Source: Antedon mediterranea (taxonomy: Eukaryota > Echinodermata > Crinoidea > Comatulida > Antedonidae). From it: 64,000 nt of DNA. This document shows positions 1-11,640 of the stretch, piece after piece (the stretch's first letter is position 1; each line of letters opens with the position of its first letter). The notes beneath the pieces are model-generated. The model was not told the DNA's origin and did no database searches. It saw only the letters and a list, made by a program, of their open reading frames with translations. Location: the NCBI RefSeq assembly GCF_964355755.1, contig NC_092673.1:31067001-31131000 (forward strand), read 5' to 3'. Position numbers and translations under genes: made by a program.

Positions 1-1
1 G

Positions 2-175
2 AAACAACGCTTTCGTTTGTTAATACCTTTTGTAGGCCAAATTCTAAGGCCTATATTGAAAGTGTGTTTAAACAAGGCACAAGTTCTACAAATACAAACC
101 ACAGTAAACGCCTTTAAAAATAAACTTGATAAATTCATTGAAAGAAAATACAACAAATTTACTTTTATGGGATAA
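2..175 (+). pseudogene. Open 3' end of an unidentified reading frame cut by the window edge, possibly a LINE tail
   Basis: An open frame runs from the left edge (first codon at 2) for 57 codons to TAA at 173-175. The last part contains VNAFKNKLDKF followed by a lysine-rich tail, the kind of ending seen at the C-terminus of non-LTR reverse transcriptases (CR1/L2-like). The upstream half does not resemble such an enzyme to me, so this could equally be the last exon of a host gene or chance. Only about 170 bases are visible. Confidence 0.3.
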
Positions 176-1507
176 AGTGTATTGCAGAAGAATTTAAATC
201 AAGGAAACGAATGAAAAAAAAAACCCCCAAAAAACCAAAAAAAACATGCAGTGATGACTTGATGAAATTGGGAGGGCATGACATGTACCATACAGAAATG
301 TATGGTCTACTTACGAGCCCAACAAGACAGGTGATTACAGGTGAATAATAAAGGAATAATATGCAGTAGGGGTTAGAAGCCGAAACATACACAATGCACT
401 GGTAAGAATGACGTACCGGTGTTGTAGTTCCACATATGACAATATGTTCATTATCATAGGCAATATCCATAATACGGCATCTCATGTGTGACCCATGTGA
501 TGCCTGTAACATGGACGGTTAAAGCAGGGAAGAGTGAAGTACCCTTTTCTGGTTAGGCTCTGTGATGCAAACGTGAAATAATACTATGTATACGATTTGT
601 ATGGCAAGTCTGATCGGAATATCGCAATGAATGTCAAATGGATTAATTCTTCCACGTCATCTTTTAATATTCGAATTAAATTAAAAAGACAGCTTAGGTC
701 ACTACTGTACCGTAGATAGAAAGATCAAGTTGATATACTCTTTAAAATGCGACGTGAATAAGTACCCCTTTTGTCTTCAGAACAACCCTCTTTTGTATAG
801 TGTTAAAAATCGCTTAATCCAAAGTCACCACTATCATCGACCGTTTAAACTATTTAAAAATCTTTTAAAAGTTAACATGTCAATTAAGATTTAGCTTTGC
901 CTTCACTTCTGTTATCGAATCGTTTAGGTAGAAAAGATTTAAGATAGAAAAAAGTCCATCGATCGTCTTTGTCCGATTACAGGGATTATCCCTTTTTGTA
1001 TGTTTACTGTTATTTCAGGATACCACGACAGACAAATAAAAGTGTCTTCTTGAAATCATCGGTAGTATCATCATATAGCCGCGAGTTACTTATCAAATCC
1101 GACGATTTCGCTTTTCCAGTAAACTTTTTTTGTAAACGAGTATCATTCAATTCAAAGAACAACAATGGCAAGAGATAGTAAAAGAAAATTGACGAAGGCA
1201 GATCCCAAAAAGATTTGAATCTTGTCACGGGATTTCTTTACAAATTTAGTTAAAAAAATAGAACATTTAGAAACGAATAAATATAAGTAAAGTTAATAAA
1301 TAAATTTAACAAAAAAAAAAAATTAATATAATACCAGTAGATAAAAGTTTGGAAAAAAAGTAAAAAATGATGAACAGAGAAAAGTACAGCTGCAGGGCAT
1401 AGAACGAATATGAAGACAAAATGAATAATAAAATCTAGCAAGTCACGGAACATGAAACAACGACCATATCAAACAGATCGATTTAGTAATGAGACAACAA
1501 TCATTTC

Positions 1508-1855
1508 GGATGAGCTCTCTTGATAGAGATTAATTCACTTAATTTATCCTTTTATACTACTACTGTTGATATAAAGTTTGTGGTACACCATGTATATTAG
1601 TTCTGAAAAGAACTGTTGAGTTTCTCGACGTTTCGATCAATTTGCTTTGATCGTCCTCATGAGTGAGGACTACTACTACAGTACTACAGTACTATATTTT
1701 TCTTAATGAATTATACAATTAATTAAAACATATTGACTAAAACTAAACGGGTGTCATTTCTGATGAGCTATCTTGATACAGATTAATTTACTTAATTTAC
1801 TGCTTACATAACTACTTATATTTTTCTTAATGAATTATAGAATTAATTAAAACCA
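1508..1855. repeat. Diverged local direct duplication flanking a short insertion
   Basis: Two blocks repeat about 255 bp apart. GATGAGCTCTCTTGATAGAG at 1508 returns as a near match at about 1763. TTTTTCTTAATGAATTATA near 1697 returns near 1819. The hammerhead-like mini-element lies in the first unit only, so it probably inserted after the duplication. Confidence 0.6.
1566..1667 (-). mobile_element. ~100-bp mini-element with hammerhead-like motif (copy 1)
   Basis: Read on the - strand this matches the copy at 5476-5578 over its whole length with few differences. It has the stem GATCAA/TTGATC, GAAACGTCGAG, the small hairpin AGTTCT/AGAACT and a GGTGTACC segment. The core here reads CATGAGGA instead of CCTGAGGA. 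Flanks on both sides are CTACTACT-rich, which may be a target duplication or just low-complexity sequence. Confidence 0.6.
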
Positions 1856-2241
1856 GTCTCTTCTCTGATTAAAACATAATAATTTACAGTTAGTATTTAA
1901 AATATGCATTAATATTATTTTTTTTAAATGTAATTGATGATGGCTATGGTAATATTTTTTTATAAACTGATAAATACTTTTAGAATAAAGTGTCCAAAAT
2001 AATATACACGGTGTACTAACTTTTAATTACTTTATTAATTTATATAACTGCTAAATACTTCAGAACAAAATCTCAAAAAGAACATGGAGTTTACTCCATG
2101 AAAAGACTTGACAAGCAGTTGCGAGTTATTGTAAACATGTCATTAGACGAAGCGTGTACGATTAAAATCTTTTCCGTTTTTTTGACATCTACATTTTGAA
2201 ATATTTACATAGCCGTGGAAAACCTACCATTTTGATAAGCC

Positions 2242-2248
2242 TATAAAA
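2242..2248 (+). promoter_or_regulatory. Candidate TATA box of the LIM-homeobox gene
   Basis: TATAAAA sits in a GC-richer context (CCTATAAAACGCGGG), about 360 bp upstream of the first in-frame ATG at 2607. Initiation about 30 bp downstream would fall near 2270 and leave a 5' leader of about 335 bp. Nothing in the sequence proves use, and a leader with introns is also possible. Confidence 0.35.
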
Positions 2249-2606
2249 CGCGGGTATTCAACAAGCAGATTGCATTCATAAAAGGTTTAAAGAAACACCC
2301 ATGGACTCGTAAGTAAGTGTGAACTGTCTCTATGAAACAAAAGCATTGAGACAGACTACAAACCCGTACAAAAGCTTTCCACAAATAAGAACAATTGAGC
2401 ATTTCATTCTTACGTCATTTTGATTGACAGGCAATGCCATTTAAAATAATAAGACATAAGACGCCGTGAAGGCGTGGCTTCGTTCACAGAGTTTCCTATT
2501 TGTCGATGTGAACACATGATAATTCCATTGGTTAAACGCTTCAAAAGTGTCCCTGGCGGACACGGACGAGAAATCCGTGTGTAGATCGTACACAAAACAA
2601 ACTTAT

Positions 2607-2768
2607 ATGACATCATACGAACAACACATGAGGATTCATTCATCTAAGGAAAGTTTAGGATCAAGTATTTATCCAATGCTGGGCACTCTAGGCAGTGGCA
2701 ATGTGGTTATTAAAACAGAGCCTGGCTCGGTTGAAGATCAGGATACGAGTGACGACGAAAGCATGTCG
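2607..2768 (+). CDS. Lhx6/8 (Awh): Lhx6/8 exon 1, N-terminal region
   Basis: This exon encodes 54 residues before the LIM domains. They are low in similarity to known proteins and end in an acidic stretch (EDQDTSDDESMS). The donor is TCG|GTAAGT, phase 0. The start is the first ATG in the frame. Its context is weak (T at -3), and a second in-frame ATG follows at 2628. A IKTEPGS-type stretch resembles a sumoylation consensus (IKTE); this is pattern only. Confidence 0.75.
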
Positions 2769-5700
2769 GTAAGTTGCTTATCTTTGAGTCATGTTTACCA
2801 TAAGTGAAATAAGGAGGCAAACAAGACTGCCTCCTCTCATAGTTGTTATATGTGATTCATCTGTTTGTTTAGATGTGTTGGGCTTGAAACAATGTGGTAA
2901 AATAAAGAATTCCGTGTATTTATAATACGTATATCAAAGAAAGAAGCTCTACTAAAAGTATTAAACCGAAATGTACAGACATTGTTAGTTGTTGTCAGTT
3001 GTTATATTGTCAGGAAGAAATACGTTTTTGATATGTGTGAGTCATATGTTTGTTTAAAAGTGTTGAGTTTTGAACTTGAAACAATTTGATAAGGTAAAGA
3101 ATTCATGTGTTTATAATACGTATATCAAAGAAAGAAACTCTACTAAAGGTTTAACCCGAAATTTATTATTATTTATTATGATGTTATTAATATCATGGTA
3201 CTCTGAACAAAATTCAACTAAACGCAAGTTATCGTGTCAAGAAGAAATAAGCAAATGTCTTTATGGCCGGGTCAAAACCGCCACGATAGTGCTGTACCTC
3301 CAATGGACCTTCACAACTTTTAACAATTCTCCGTCGAATGACGACGTATTTTTGTTAGTAACGGTCGCCTAAGAGTTTCTAATGCTCTAAATAAATAATC
3401 TAGGCCTAGGCCTACTCATATGCTTTTATTGTAAGACACGAAATTACCTAACTGTTAGTATTTATTTATTTATTTCCAAACCCAACCAACAGCAAAATAA
3501 ATTCGCCAATAACAGGAGGGTAAGTACCAATGCTTCTTATGGAAATGAAATTTAGTTTTAAGATAAAAATAAACCGTTGTTGTAAATATTATTTCAAAAT
3601 GTTAATTAAATTGGTTCATGGAGTAAACCTCATTTTTACATTAACAATTCTACCAAACCTTTACAGTTTTGTAAACATTAAATTCACATATTATTTGAAA
3701 ATTCAATCATAATTTAGAAGTCTTCATTTTTCTTCATTTAAACAACCGACATGATACAATTACACTCTACCTATTAACCACGTATCTAAATTGAGTTATT
3801 GTATTAATATTATTGAATATGTCTACAAATACTTATACACAATCGACACTGTCGAGGCATTCTGAACTTTGCTTTAAATCTTTTTCTTTACTCCATTTAC
3901 TAAATTACAAACAACAATACATTTTGCACTCTACCTTTGCTGTCTGTATTTATCTATATATTTACTATATATCTGTAATTTAACCACATTTACTAATTGT
4001 ATTAATAAACATTAAATAATAGTTTGAATCGAAATTGTAGGAAAGATGAATAAAAACCAAAAGTAAGGATTCTGCACTCAGCAGGAAATAGTAAAGTAAC
4101 AAACTTTATTTGCTTTCGATACTTTTCGTTTGGTTTTGTTACATTTTTCCCCATTTCGTTACATTTGTTTTAATTTCGTTACATTTGTTTTATTTCGTTA
4201 CATTTGTTTTAATTTCGTTACATTTGTTTTAATTTTGTTACATTTTGTTTAATTTCGTTATATTCTGTTCCATTTCATTTAATTTCGTTACATTTTGTTT
4301 CATTTCGTTACATTTCGTTTCATTCACTACTTTGGTAACAAACATTGCAACTGTCAAAAAATATATGATTAAAATTAAAAAACGTTAAAACTTTTCCTTT
4401 GTTCACAGTCCGTTTTTATTATACCATCAAAACATTCATAGATTTCTGGTTACCACGTCATCTTAAAACTTAATACATTTTTTAGATTGTAAGACAAAGC
4501 CCACATTTATGAGTAAAAGCGGTGTAGTAATGGACATGCCGGTTATAAAAACTATAAAGTTTTACTGACTTTTTTTATTACATTTAACAACAAAAAAGTG
4601 CGATTCATTGTTGATTAAAATTGACCCTTTGCGTTTTATCTCTCATTAGTTAAACTAAAAGCTATACTCGTTGCCGTTTCTTAGTACTGCCTTCACTGAC
4701 CTACAAAGTGTATGTATGACACTGATATTTGATATAAAAAAGAAAGAAGAAAAAAACCTAATAAAAACTGATTAGAAGTCGTAGCTTATGATTTTAATTA
4801 CTGAAGTTCTTAAGTATGTTGGTATGTTGTTGTAGGATTATTATTAATTTCTTACTGTATTTCGGTATTAAATTCAGAATTATCGTAACTATATAGTTGT
4901 TTTTAAAACGAATGTATTATGGCAGTGTTTTTTTTTATGGTAGAGAATACCAATTTGATATTATAGAGACACAACACAAAGTGTACTTAATAACGGCCCT
5001 GGTTCTTTATTGAAGACTATTGTTTTGTGCTAAGTCAAGTTTCACATTCTATTCCAGGCGCGCCTACTTATTTTTATAACCGCCTTAGTAGGTCTAACCA
5101 TTCTTGATTGAACATTACCGGAGTAGTTCTACTACTACAGGTTATCTTATATATAATTTACATTATCATTTTTCTCTTTCAGTCCGATGTTGATGAATGT
5201 GAGGGGTGCGGAGATCCTATATCGGATCGGTTCTTCTTGAAAGTTGGTCTTCACTCCTGGCATACCGATTGTCTGCATTGCTGCATGTGCACCTGTAGCC
5301 TCAGCGGTCATCATGCATGTTACTTCAAAGATGGACAGGTGTATTGTAAACTTGATTATACTAGGTAAGTTTTATGAAGTATGTTTTCATACGTGTTTGA
5401 TCTAAAAAATGACTGGGTAATAATGAGAAGCGCTTTTACGAATTGTACAATAAGCGCTATATAAGAACAAATATTCTCACTCCTGAGGACGATCAAAGCA
5501 TATTGATCGAAACGTCGAGAAACTCAACAGTTCTTTTCAGAACAAATATACGTGGTGTACCGCAAACTTTATATCATCAGAACAAATATTACTATTAAGT
5601 ATTTATTTATTTATTTCAACAATATTTGCAGATCATTAACAATACAAATTAAATTAAAATAAATATAGGCCTAATTTATAAAGAAAAAGGCACAAACAAA

Positions 5701-8700
5701 TTAGAATAACAAATTAAATGAATTAAATTATTGACCATCTCGGAAGAAAAGATAGGGAAAAGGAAGCAACTAAACAAGAAGATGGTTCTTGGGCAGGAAT
5801 TTGATATTTGATAATGTAAAAACGAAAGTAGAAAATAAATAATATTAATAATACGCATACAGTGTTAAGAGTTTAAACCCGTTTTAGTTTTATATAATAA
5901 TATTTACTTTTATTATTAATTAAAAACCTACATTTTATAAAACATTGTACGGCTGGTAAATATGAAGGTACCAATTCACACGCATTCTTTTAATGTACAA
6001 AACAGCAACGTTTTATGATGATAAAAAAAAAGCTCAGCTAAGTTAGGCCTAAACAGTTTATTATCGGAATTCCACCCGACACTCAGTGCTGTATCTCCAC
6101 ATATGACAATATTTTCCCAGTATGGTATCCAGTTTTGTATCATGTAAGGGAAGGGTTAGGTCTATGATATTAGGAGATTCATATGAAACACGTGTGACTG
6201 TGTATCACGGTATTTTCATATGATACTTGTTTATTTTTGTGTTGTTGAAATTTGGATACTTTTTATTGTAAGGTAATCCATCTCCTTCTTTTGTTAATTT
6301 CCCCGAGAGATGATGATGATGATACTGATAGATAGGCCTACATTCCAATTAAAATCGGATCGGAACTTTTTTACTTAAAATATATGAAAAAGACACTCAC
6401 TTCTTGGGTTTAAATAAAGCCCATCAAGTAAGTGCTCTTAAACACATAATTGGTTTGTCAAACTTTTCCAATGCTAACAGTCAATTGGTATTGATTACCT
6501 TATAAAGTCATTATAAATGTCAATGGATTGTATTTATCTAGGCTTTTGTTCACTTAACATAATCATTTGTTTTTATCCAGTTTTATTGAATTCTACGCGT
6601 AAACAATCCACTGCCTTTAGGCCTATGTAAGCGGTACTTCCAAGTTGCTGTATCGATTTAGAGACCTTTATAACGTTTTTCAAAAGCTAAATAAAATAGA
6701 TTAGGTATTTAAATCTGTCTGATAATGCAGCATTGTACCCTACACTTACAGAATCGATAAATTCTTTGGTAAATTTAAAAACTGGTGCAGTCAGTCCGTT
6801 CGAAATAATCATCTTAACTTTGTCCATGATGTGCTCAGTTTTTAAAATAACGTAAGAAAATAGTGTTTTTTTTCTTTAAAATCCAATCCTCAAGGAAGAG
6901 ATAAGACCGAATTTTCTTCATTTGAACTTTTTAACATTAGTGCCTGTTTAAGCAAAAAGATTAATAAATGTCAGAATTGCATTCTGGTCTAGAGGCTGGC
7001 CTTATTTATTATGTCTTATTGTTAACATTTCAAAACATTCGGGTGATTATAAAAGTAGTATTTTCCTTAACTCATTTTAAAGCAGGACATTTTTTCCTTT
7101 TTATATAGAGAATTCGGCACAAAATGTGCAAAATGCAATAGAGGAATTCAGTCGAGTGATTGGGTAAGACGAGCCAAAGACCACGTGTTCCATTTAGCAT
7201 GCTTTGCGTGCGACAACTGCAAACGGCAGCTTTCAACTGGTGAAGAATTCGCTATGATGGACAACCGGGTTCTTTGTAAAGCACACTATATGGAATTAAT
7301 CGAAACGTCTTTCAAAGTTGGAACAAGTGACGGAGGTAGTTATACTTTTATGTGTTAAGCTCTCTTTAAACTTTATGTGACAAAAAAAAATGATGACGTG
7401 ATGTGGAGACAGTGATGTCACATTACTACCATATTTGGGCACATCACAATTGTCACATAAAGTTTGATAGTGTAGACACAGCTTTAGATAAGCAACTTGG
7501 TTTGTGTTTTACCCGTCATCATGGCCGAGAATTACTGAACTCGGCATTTTCCCTTACGAAGAACCTGATCTAACATAGGCTGGGCGTATTGCAAAGGGAA
7601 GGAAGGTCCCGCAGCTCGAACGCTGCGAGTCATTGTCGTGTGGTCGAGGAGGAAAGAATACAGTAAGACATTTCGATAAAGTGCTATTATAGATAATCTA
7701 CACGTGATGATTAAACTCTTATATAAATGAAAATAAGTTGAAAATATTGAAAATAAGTTTAAGTCAGCTTATTTGAATTTTGATAGAGAAGCCTAGGCCA
7801 CATATAATATTTATTAAAATGCGTTTTGTTTTAACAGACAGTGCATACGACTCATCATCCGGGCAATCACGAATGGCCCATCGTCCTAAGCGTGTCCGCA
7901 CTACATTCTCCGAGGACCAGTTAGAAGTTTTACAGGTGAATTTCCAGGTGGACAGTAATCCGGATGGACAGGACCTGGAACGCATTGCTAATATCACTGG
8001 ACTCAGCAAACGCGTTACCCAAGTATGGTTTCAAAACTCAAGAGCCCGCCAAAAGAAATTTCAGACTCGTAGTCATAGTGAAGGCTCACCATCAAGTCGT
8101 AAGTTAATATTGTTAATATTATTTTTCCTATTATTTATTACTACTATACTGTTGTAAATGTTTGGATAAACTCTAAACTTCTCAGAAAATTGAAGTCTAG
8201 TTATGTTGTGTTTTCTTGCGTAGATCGTTTATTGTCAAACCGTTTCCATAGTCAACTGGTTTTCAAAATGATGACTTGCAATGATAAAAAACAGACATCG
8301 GAGAAATATAACAAAAATTTTAATTTCTTTATATATTGTGTTTTAATAATCAACAAATAAAAATGAAAGATTTTTAAAGTATTGAATATAATAGTCAGAA
8401 CACGATGCATCGCCTTAGGTAGATTTGTGCATCTAACAAATTGAATTTACATAATGTTATTAAGCCTACAAATACTGATTGTTAATAATATGGTAATCTT
8501 GTAATGTTAACGCAATGACCACACTACCACAATGTCTCATAATTAATAACCTGCCTAGATTATCAACTTTTGAACTTTAGCGTGTTTTCGACTTTAACGA
8601 ATAAGTGACGCAAGTACGTCTAAATTGCTCTATAAAAAAAAAATTCATAAACACTACTATTTCTATCTTTCAGCTTCTAAATCTCCATGTGGAAAATGTG

Positions 8701-8750
8701 GCCATTCCTACTGTGGCTGTCACGTGATGATGTGCTCTCCACAATCGTAA
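2607..8750 (+). CDS. Lhx6/8 (Awh): LIM-homeobox transcription factor, Lhx6/Lhx8/arrowhead class
   Basis: This is a nuclear DNA-binding regulator. In its family the LIM domains bind LIM-domain-binding cofactors and the homeodomain binds TAAT-type sites. Five coding exons, 2607-2768, 5183-5364, 7109-7335, 7838-8098 and 8674-8750, join in frame with GT-AG introns to give 302 residues. LIM1 (about 60-112) has C60, C63, H81, C84, C87, C90, C109 and D112. LIM2 (about 121-174) has C121, C124, H143, C146, C149, C152, C171 and H174. The homeodomain is about 207-266 with WFQN at 254-257. The signature RVTQVWFQNSRARQKK and SNPDGQDLERI match Drosophila Arrowhead closely; vertebrate LHX6/8 have QNCRARHKK. 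The protein is shorter than vertebrate LHX6/8 because the region after the homeodomain is only about 36 residues. The class assignment is secure. The exact start and the completeness of the C-terminus are less so. Confidence 0.93.
2865..3160. repeat. Direct duplication in Lhx6/8 intron 1
   Basis: A block of about 110 bp at 2865-2975 (with GAATTCCGTGTATTTATAAT and TACGTATATCAAAGAAAGAA) recurs with modest changes at 3050-3160. The remainder of intron 1 (2769-5182) holds the minisatellite near 4.2 kb and otherwise nothing I can identify. Confidence 0.6.
4128..4325. repeat. Minisatellite, ~19-bp unit, in Lhx6/8 intron 1
   Basis: About ten head-to-tail variants of a unit close to TTTCGTTACATTTGTTTTAA. 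Units differ by single bases and by length of the T-run. Confidence 0.8.
5183..5364 (+). CDS. Lhx6/8 (Awh): Lhx6/8 exon 2, LIM domain 1
   Basis: The acceptor is TTTCTCTTTCAG|TCC. The exon encodes the first LIM zinc finger pair, with CEGC, WHTDC, CCMC and CYFKDGQVYCKLD holding the eight zinc ligands. The donor CTAG|GTAAGT splits an AGA codon completed by exon 3. Confidence 0.93.
5476..5578 (+). mobile_element. ~100-bp mini-element with hammerhead-like motif (copy 2), 12-bp target duplication
   Basis: The 103-bp insert is flanked by identical AGAACAAATATT at 5464-5475 and 5579-5590, a clear target-site duplication. Inside are CTGAGGA (5483-5489), the six-pair stem GATCAA/TTGATC (5491-5496 with 5503-5508), GAAAC then GTC, and a three-pair outer stem CTC/GAG. 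This is the layout of a minimal hammerhead ribozyme apart from one extra base after CTGAGGA. Penelope-like retroelements are known to carry hammerhead motifs. Self-cleavage is not shown. Confidence 0.65.
7109..7335 (+). CDS. Lhx6/8 (Awh): Lhx6/8 exon 3, LIM domain 2
   Basis: The exon encodes EFGTKCAKC, SSDWVRRAK, HLACFAC and CKRQLSTGEEF, the strongly conserved LIM2 of the Lhx6/8 class, ending in CKAHY. The acceptor is TATATAG|A. The donor GGAG|GTAGTT is weaker than the others in this gene. A MITE begins only 19 bp into the following intron. Confidence 0.93.
7355..7486. mobile_element. MITE family 2 copy in Lhx6/8 intron 3
   Basis: Short non-coding element with inverted ends TTAAGCTCT... and ...GTGTAGACACAGCTTTA. 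The shared core reads CCATATTTGGGCACATCA with GATGTCA. Related copies lie at 23442-23710, 35199-35345, 37450-37776 and a half-copy at 21434-21495. Confidence 0.75.
7838..8098 (+). CDS. Lhx6/8 (Awh): Lhx6/8 exon 4, homeodomain
   Basis: The whole homeodomain lies in this exon (residues about 207-266), with a basic N-terminal arm RPKRVRTTF, helix 3 VTQVWFQNSRARQKK and glutamine at homeodomain position 50. A serine-rich linker (HSEGSPSS) follows. The donor AGTC|GTAAGT leaves one base of a proline codon. Confidence 0.95.
8674..8750 (+). CDS. Lhx6/8 (Awh): Lhx6/8 exon 5, short cysteine-rich C-terminus
   Basis: The acceptor is CTTTCAG|CTT, after a pyrimidine tract. The exon adds 25 residues with CGKCGHSYCGCHVMMC and ends at TAA 8748-8750. 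The frame is exactly that required by exon 4. The cysteine/histidine spacing looks like a small metal-binding knuckle and is not something I know from other Lhx6/8 proteins. It could be a real terminal exon or one of several alternatives. Confidence 0.65.
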
Positions 8751-9716
8751 CACAAGTATGACGTAATTTCTAATCAACTCCAAAAAATGTCTTATGATCG
8801 GGGAAAATCGCACCGAAACAGGTGGACAAGACGTGCAGATTACTCCGAACGTATATGTAGGCCTACTGGTGGTATAACTGGCGAACGAAAGCCGCAGGCC
8901 TCATGCAAGACATCCACGGACAAAAGTCAAGAGGATACCGCACTATTTGAAGCTCCTAACCCACGGAAGATTAAAAGTCCAGTAGCTCTATAATGGTATT
9001 TTAATGACCAGTGGTGCGGCTACGTTCTTGTTCATGAAAATACTTGTAGCGAATTTTTAATTTGATGGTACTCAAAGAGAAAGACCAGAACAGCTGTTGA
9101 AAACGACATCGATATTATTATAAATATATATATAATATAGTTATAGAATGTAAATAGTTATTAATATATTATTATATAGGTAGATTATATTGCGTGACTA
9201 TTGTCACTATGGTCACTATGAAGTCGCAAATATGGTAGGGACGGATGAAAAAAGCTAAATGTATACACCCCAAATACTACTTGTGGTTAGCGTGAGCCTG
9301 GTACCGTATGAAAATTTCCATTAAGTATCTTAACATTTGCAAATAGTTGAATTCAACTATTTCCATGATACTGAATACCTAGGTGCTGAACCATAAAGTC
9401 GACGCGCGCGTACACTATTTTCATTAATGTTTGAACGCCGACAGCTGTGTGAAATTACAGTGTATTGTCGTGGTTTAACAGACTTTTTGGTAAGACCGGG
9501 TAACTGAAGAAATATATCTATACAGTTTCACATTGTAATTAGCACATTCAGGAATATTATGTTTCTTTTTAATGCGTTTCAGCATAGAGAGATTATAGTA
9601 AAACCTGTATGATTTCAGTCAATTATAATTAGCATTTTCTGGTCGTTGTGTCAGTGTTATGTCATTGTTGTTTAAGCATGGGGCTATTGTAGCTCTATCG
9701 TGTAAGTTGTTTGCTG

Positions 9717-9722
9717 AATAAA
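9717..9722 (+). terminator. Candidate poly(A) signal of Lhx6/8
   Basis: AATAAA with a GT-rich stretch 15-35 bp downstream, about 970 bp past the stop codon. An ATTAAA near 8970 is an alternative. Confidence 0.3.
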
Positions 9723-11088
9723 TGCTGGAAGCTATAGATGTGGTTTTGCGTTTGTATTGCCAACTATATCGGGGCTTATTAGAACTATGTAGGCTACGTT
9801 TGTAGGCTAACATTCATTTACGTAAACTCTGGAAAGCGTTAAAAACAACAAAATCGTTAATAATATTATCCTGGATTAATAAAGCGCCTAATGTGAAAAA
9901 AAGAAGTGCTGTACATATTATTACCCCCGTCATTTTTGGATCAAGCACGTATGGATACATACTGGTACTGACATAATGCAGCTGGTCATCAGTGCAATAT
10001 TTACCTTACCAGGCACCAATTTCATTTGTACACCTGGGATGGAGATTAGAAGTAACTCTCTCACTGCATAATGGTTTAATAAAAACAGAAAAACGTGGTT
10101 AATAAGTAAAACGTATATTAGCTTCATTTAATTTTGTTTTATTTGTACGCCTGTCAAGTTCGAAGTTCAATGTAGAATGTTAAGCTAAACTTACTAAATT
10201 GGCATTAACATATAGTAAAATAAAATACATTTAAATTTTACTTGAAATGTAAAATAATAAAACTTAATAGGAAACGAAGATACGACAATAAACATTTATA
10301 AGACGGACAAAATATATAAAGAATATTTGACACACATTGACTCTGTGTGCAAACATCGCCCGTAATCCACGATATTTAAAAGACAACTTTGTATTTAAAT
10401 TTTATGTTTTTTATTTATAAAATATAGTTATTTACGACCATGCTGAATTACACTGATGCAAGATACGACGTTTAGCAGTCTTTTTTTCTTTCAAACCGGT
10501 GCTACAAAAATATGAAGTAGAAGATAAGATAATAATAATATATATTATATAGATAATAATAATTTAGTCCTACCAAAATGACTTGTAAATATTAACCGTG
10601 TGATAGGCCTATATTTAATACAGATTTTGTATATAAACTTGACCGCTATTTCCAGCTGTTATTCTCTAAGTAATGCAAGCAATTTACATATTCTCTGACG
10701 TTTTTTCCTGATTTTCTTTTATACATTTTGCACCCAGCTTTCCGATTGTTCAAAAACACAGAGGAAAACTGTGAAAGATTTTAAAATATGGCCTGCTGCA
10801 TCTCGAGGAAATAGTCGTAACAATGTTTTCTATTGACACTTTAATGCTAGAAATTTTATTTTGTGACGAACAAGAAAAAGGTGTTGCAAACTAAGGCAGG
10901 TATGTAATACGTTCATTTTATTACTGTATTTCCCACTGATAGCCTAGGCCGGTTTGCCGATCTTGCATGGTAGTGATATGTGAATAACAGTACTGCATAA
11001 TGGGCAGGATCTCGCTTAGGCCTACTTATTTATTCGTGGTAGTCCTAACGTGTTTCAATGTATAACCGGCCTAAATGTGGTTCTTCTG

Positions 11089-11230
11089 GAGTATAGTTAA
11101 ATGGCCCGAGTGGCAGGGAGGGTCGCTTACCGACAATATCGGCATTGGTTCGAGGGTGACTCGCTCCTTTAAATTCAGTTTATCATTCGAAAAGAGTGGG
11201 GACTACCCCGTTGAACTGGTTACAACAAGC
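11089..11230 (+). mobile_element. Possible tRNA-derived SINE
   Basis: TGGCCCGAGTGGCAGGGAGG resembles a pol III A box, and GGTTCGAGGGTGACTC about 50 bp on resembles a B box. No second copy was recognised in the window, so the call is weak. Confidence 0.3.
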
Positions 11231-11640
11231 CCCTGTACATTCACGATCCCGTTCACTATCCTGTACCTATGTTTAACCACTATCTAGCCCTAGTAGGCCT
11301 GCCGTACGTCTAATACATTTTAAAATATGTTATATTTCTAAAGTGTTTAAGACCTAGGTCTATGAATTTTATGAGCTGCCAACAACGAATTAATTTCTTT
11401 CATGCTAGACAAATAAAATGTATGTATTTTATCTAGTGTCGCCTGCTTAGTAAAATATGTTTGATACTACGATACTAGTGGGGATTCCGAATTTTGTCGG
11501 TGGGGAGTGAAAATAGTAAGTTACTTTTGCAAAAGATAAAAAAAAATTTTATTAAAGCAGGCAGAAAAAGAGATATATTCGTATAATGTTTAATAGTTGT
11601 ACCTAGGCAATCTAGTTGTGGTAGTTGAGCTGTGGGGAAC

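Larger units (their letters stand above)
176..2241. other. Non-coding region upstream of the LIM-homeobox gene
   Basis: No convincing coding exon is seen. The stretch is AT-rich with poly-A/T runs (for example 210-245 and 1305-1325). It holds a local duplication around 1508-1855 and a short mobile-element copy at 1566-1667, listed separately. The short open frames on both strands have no recognisable family signature. Confidence 0.6.
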
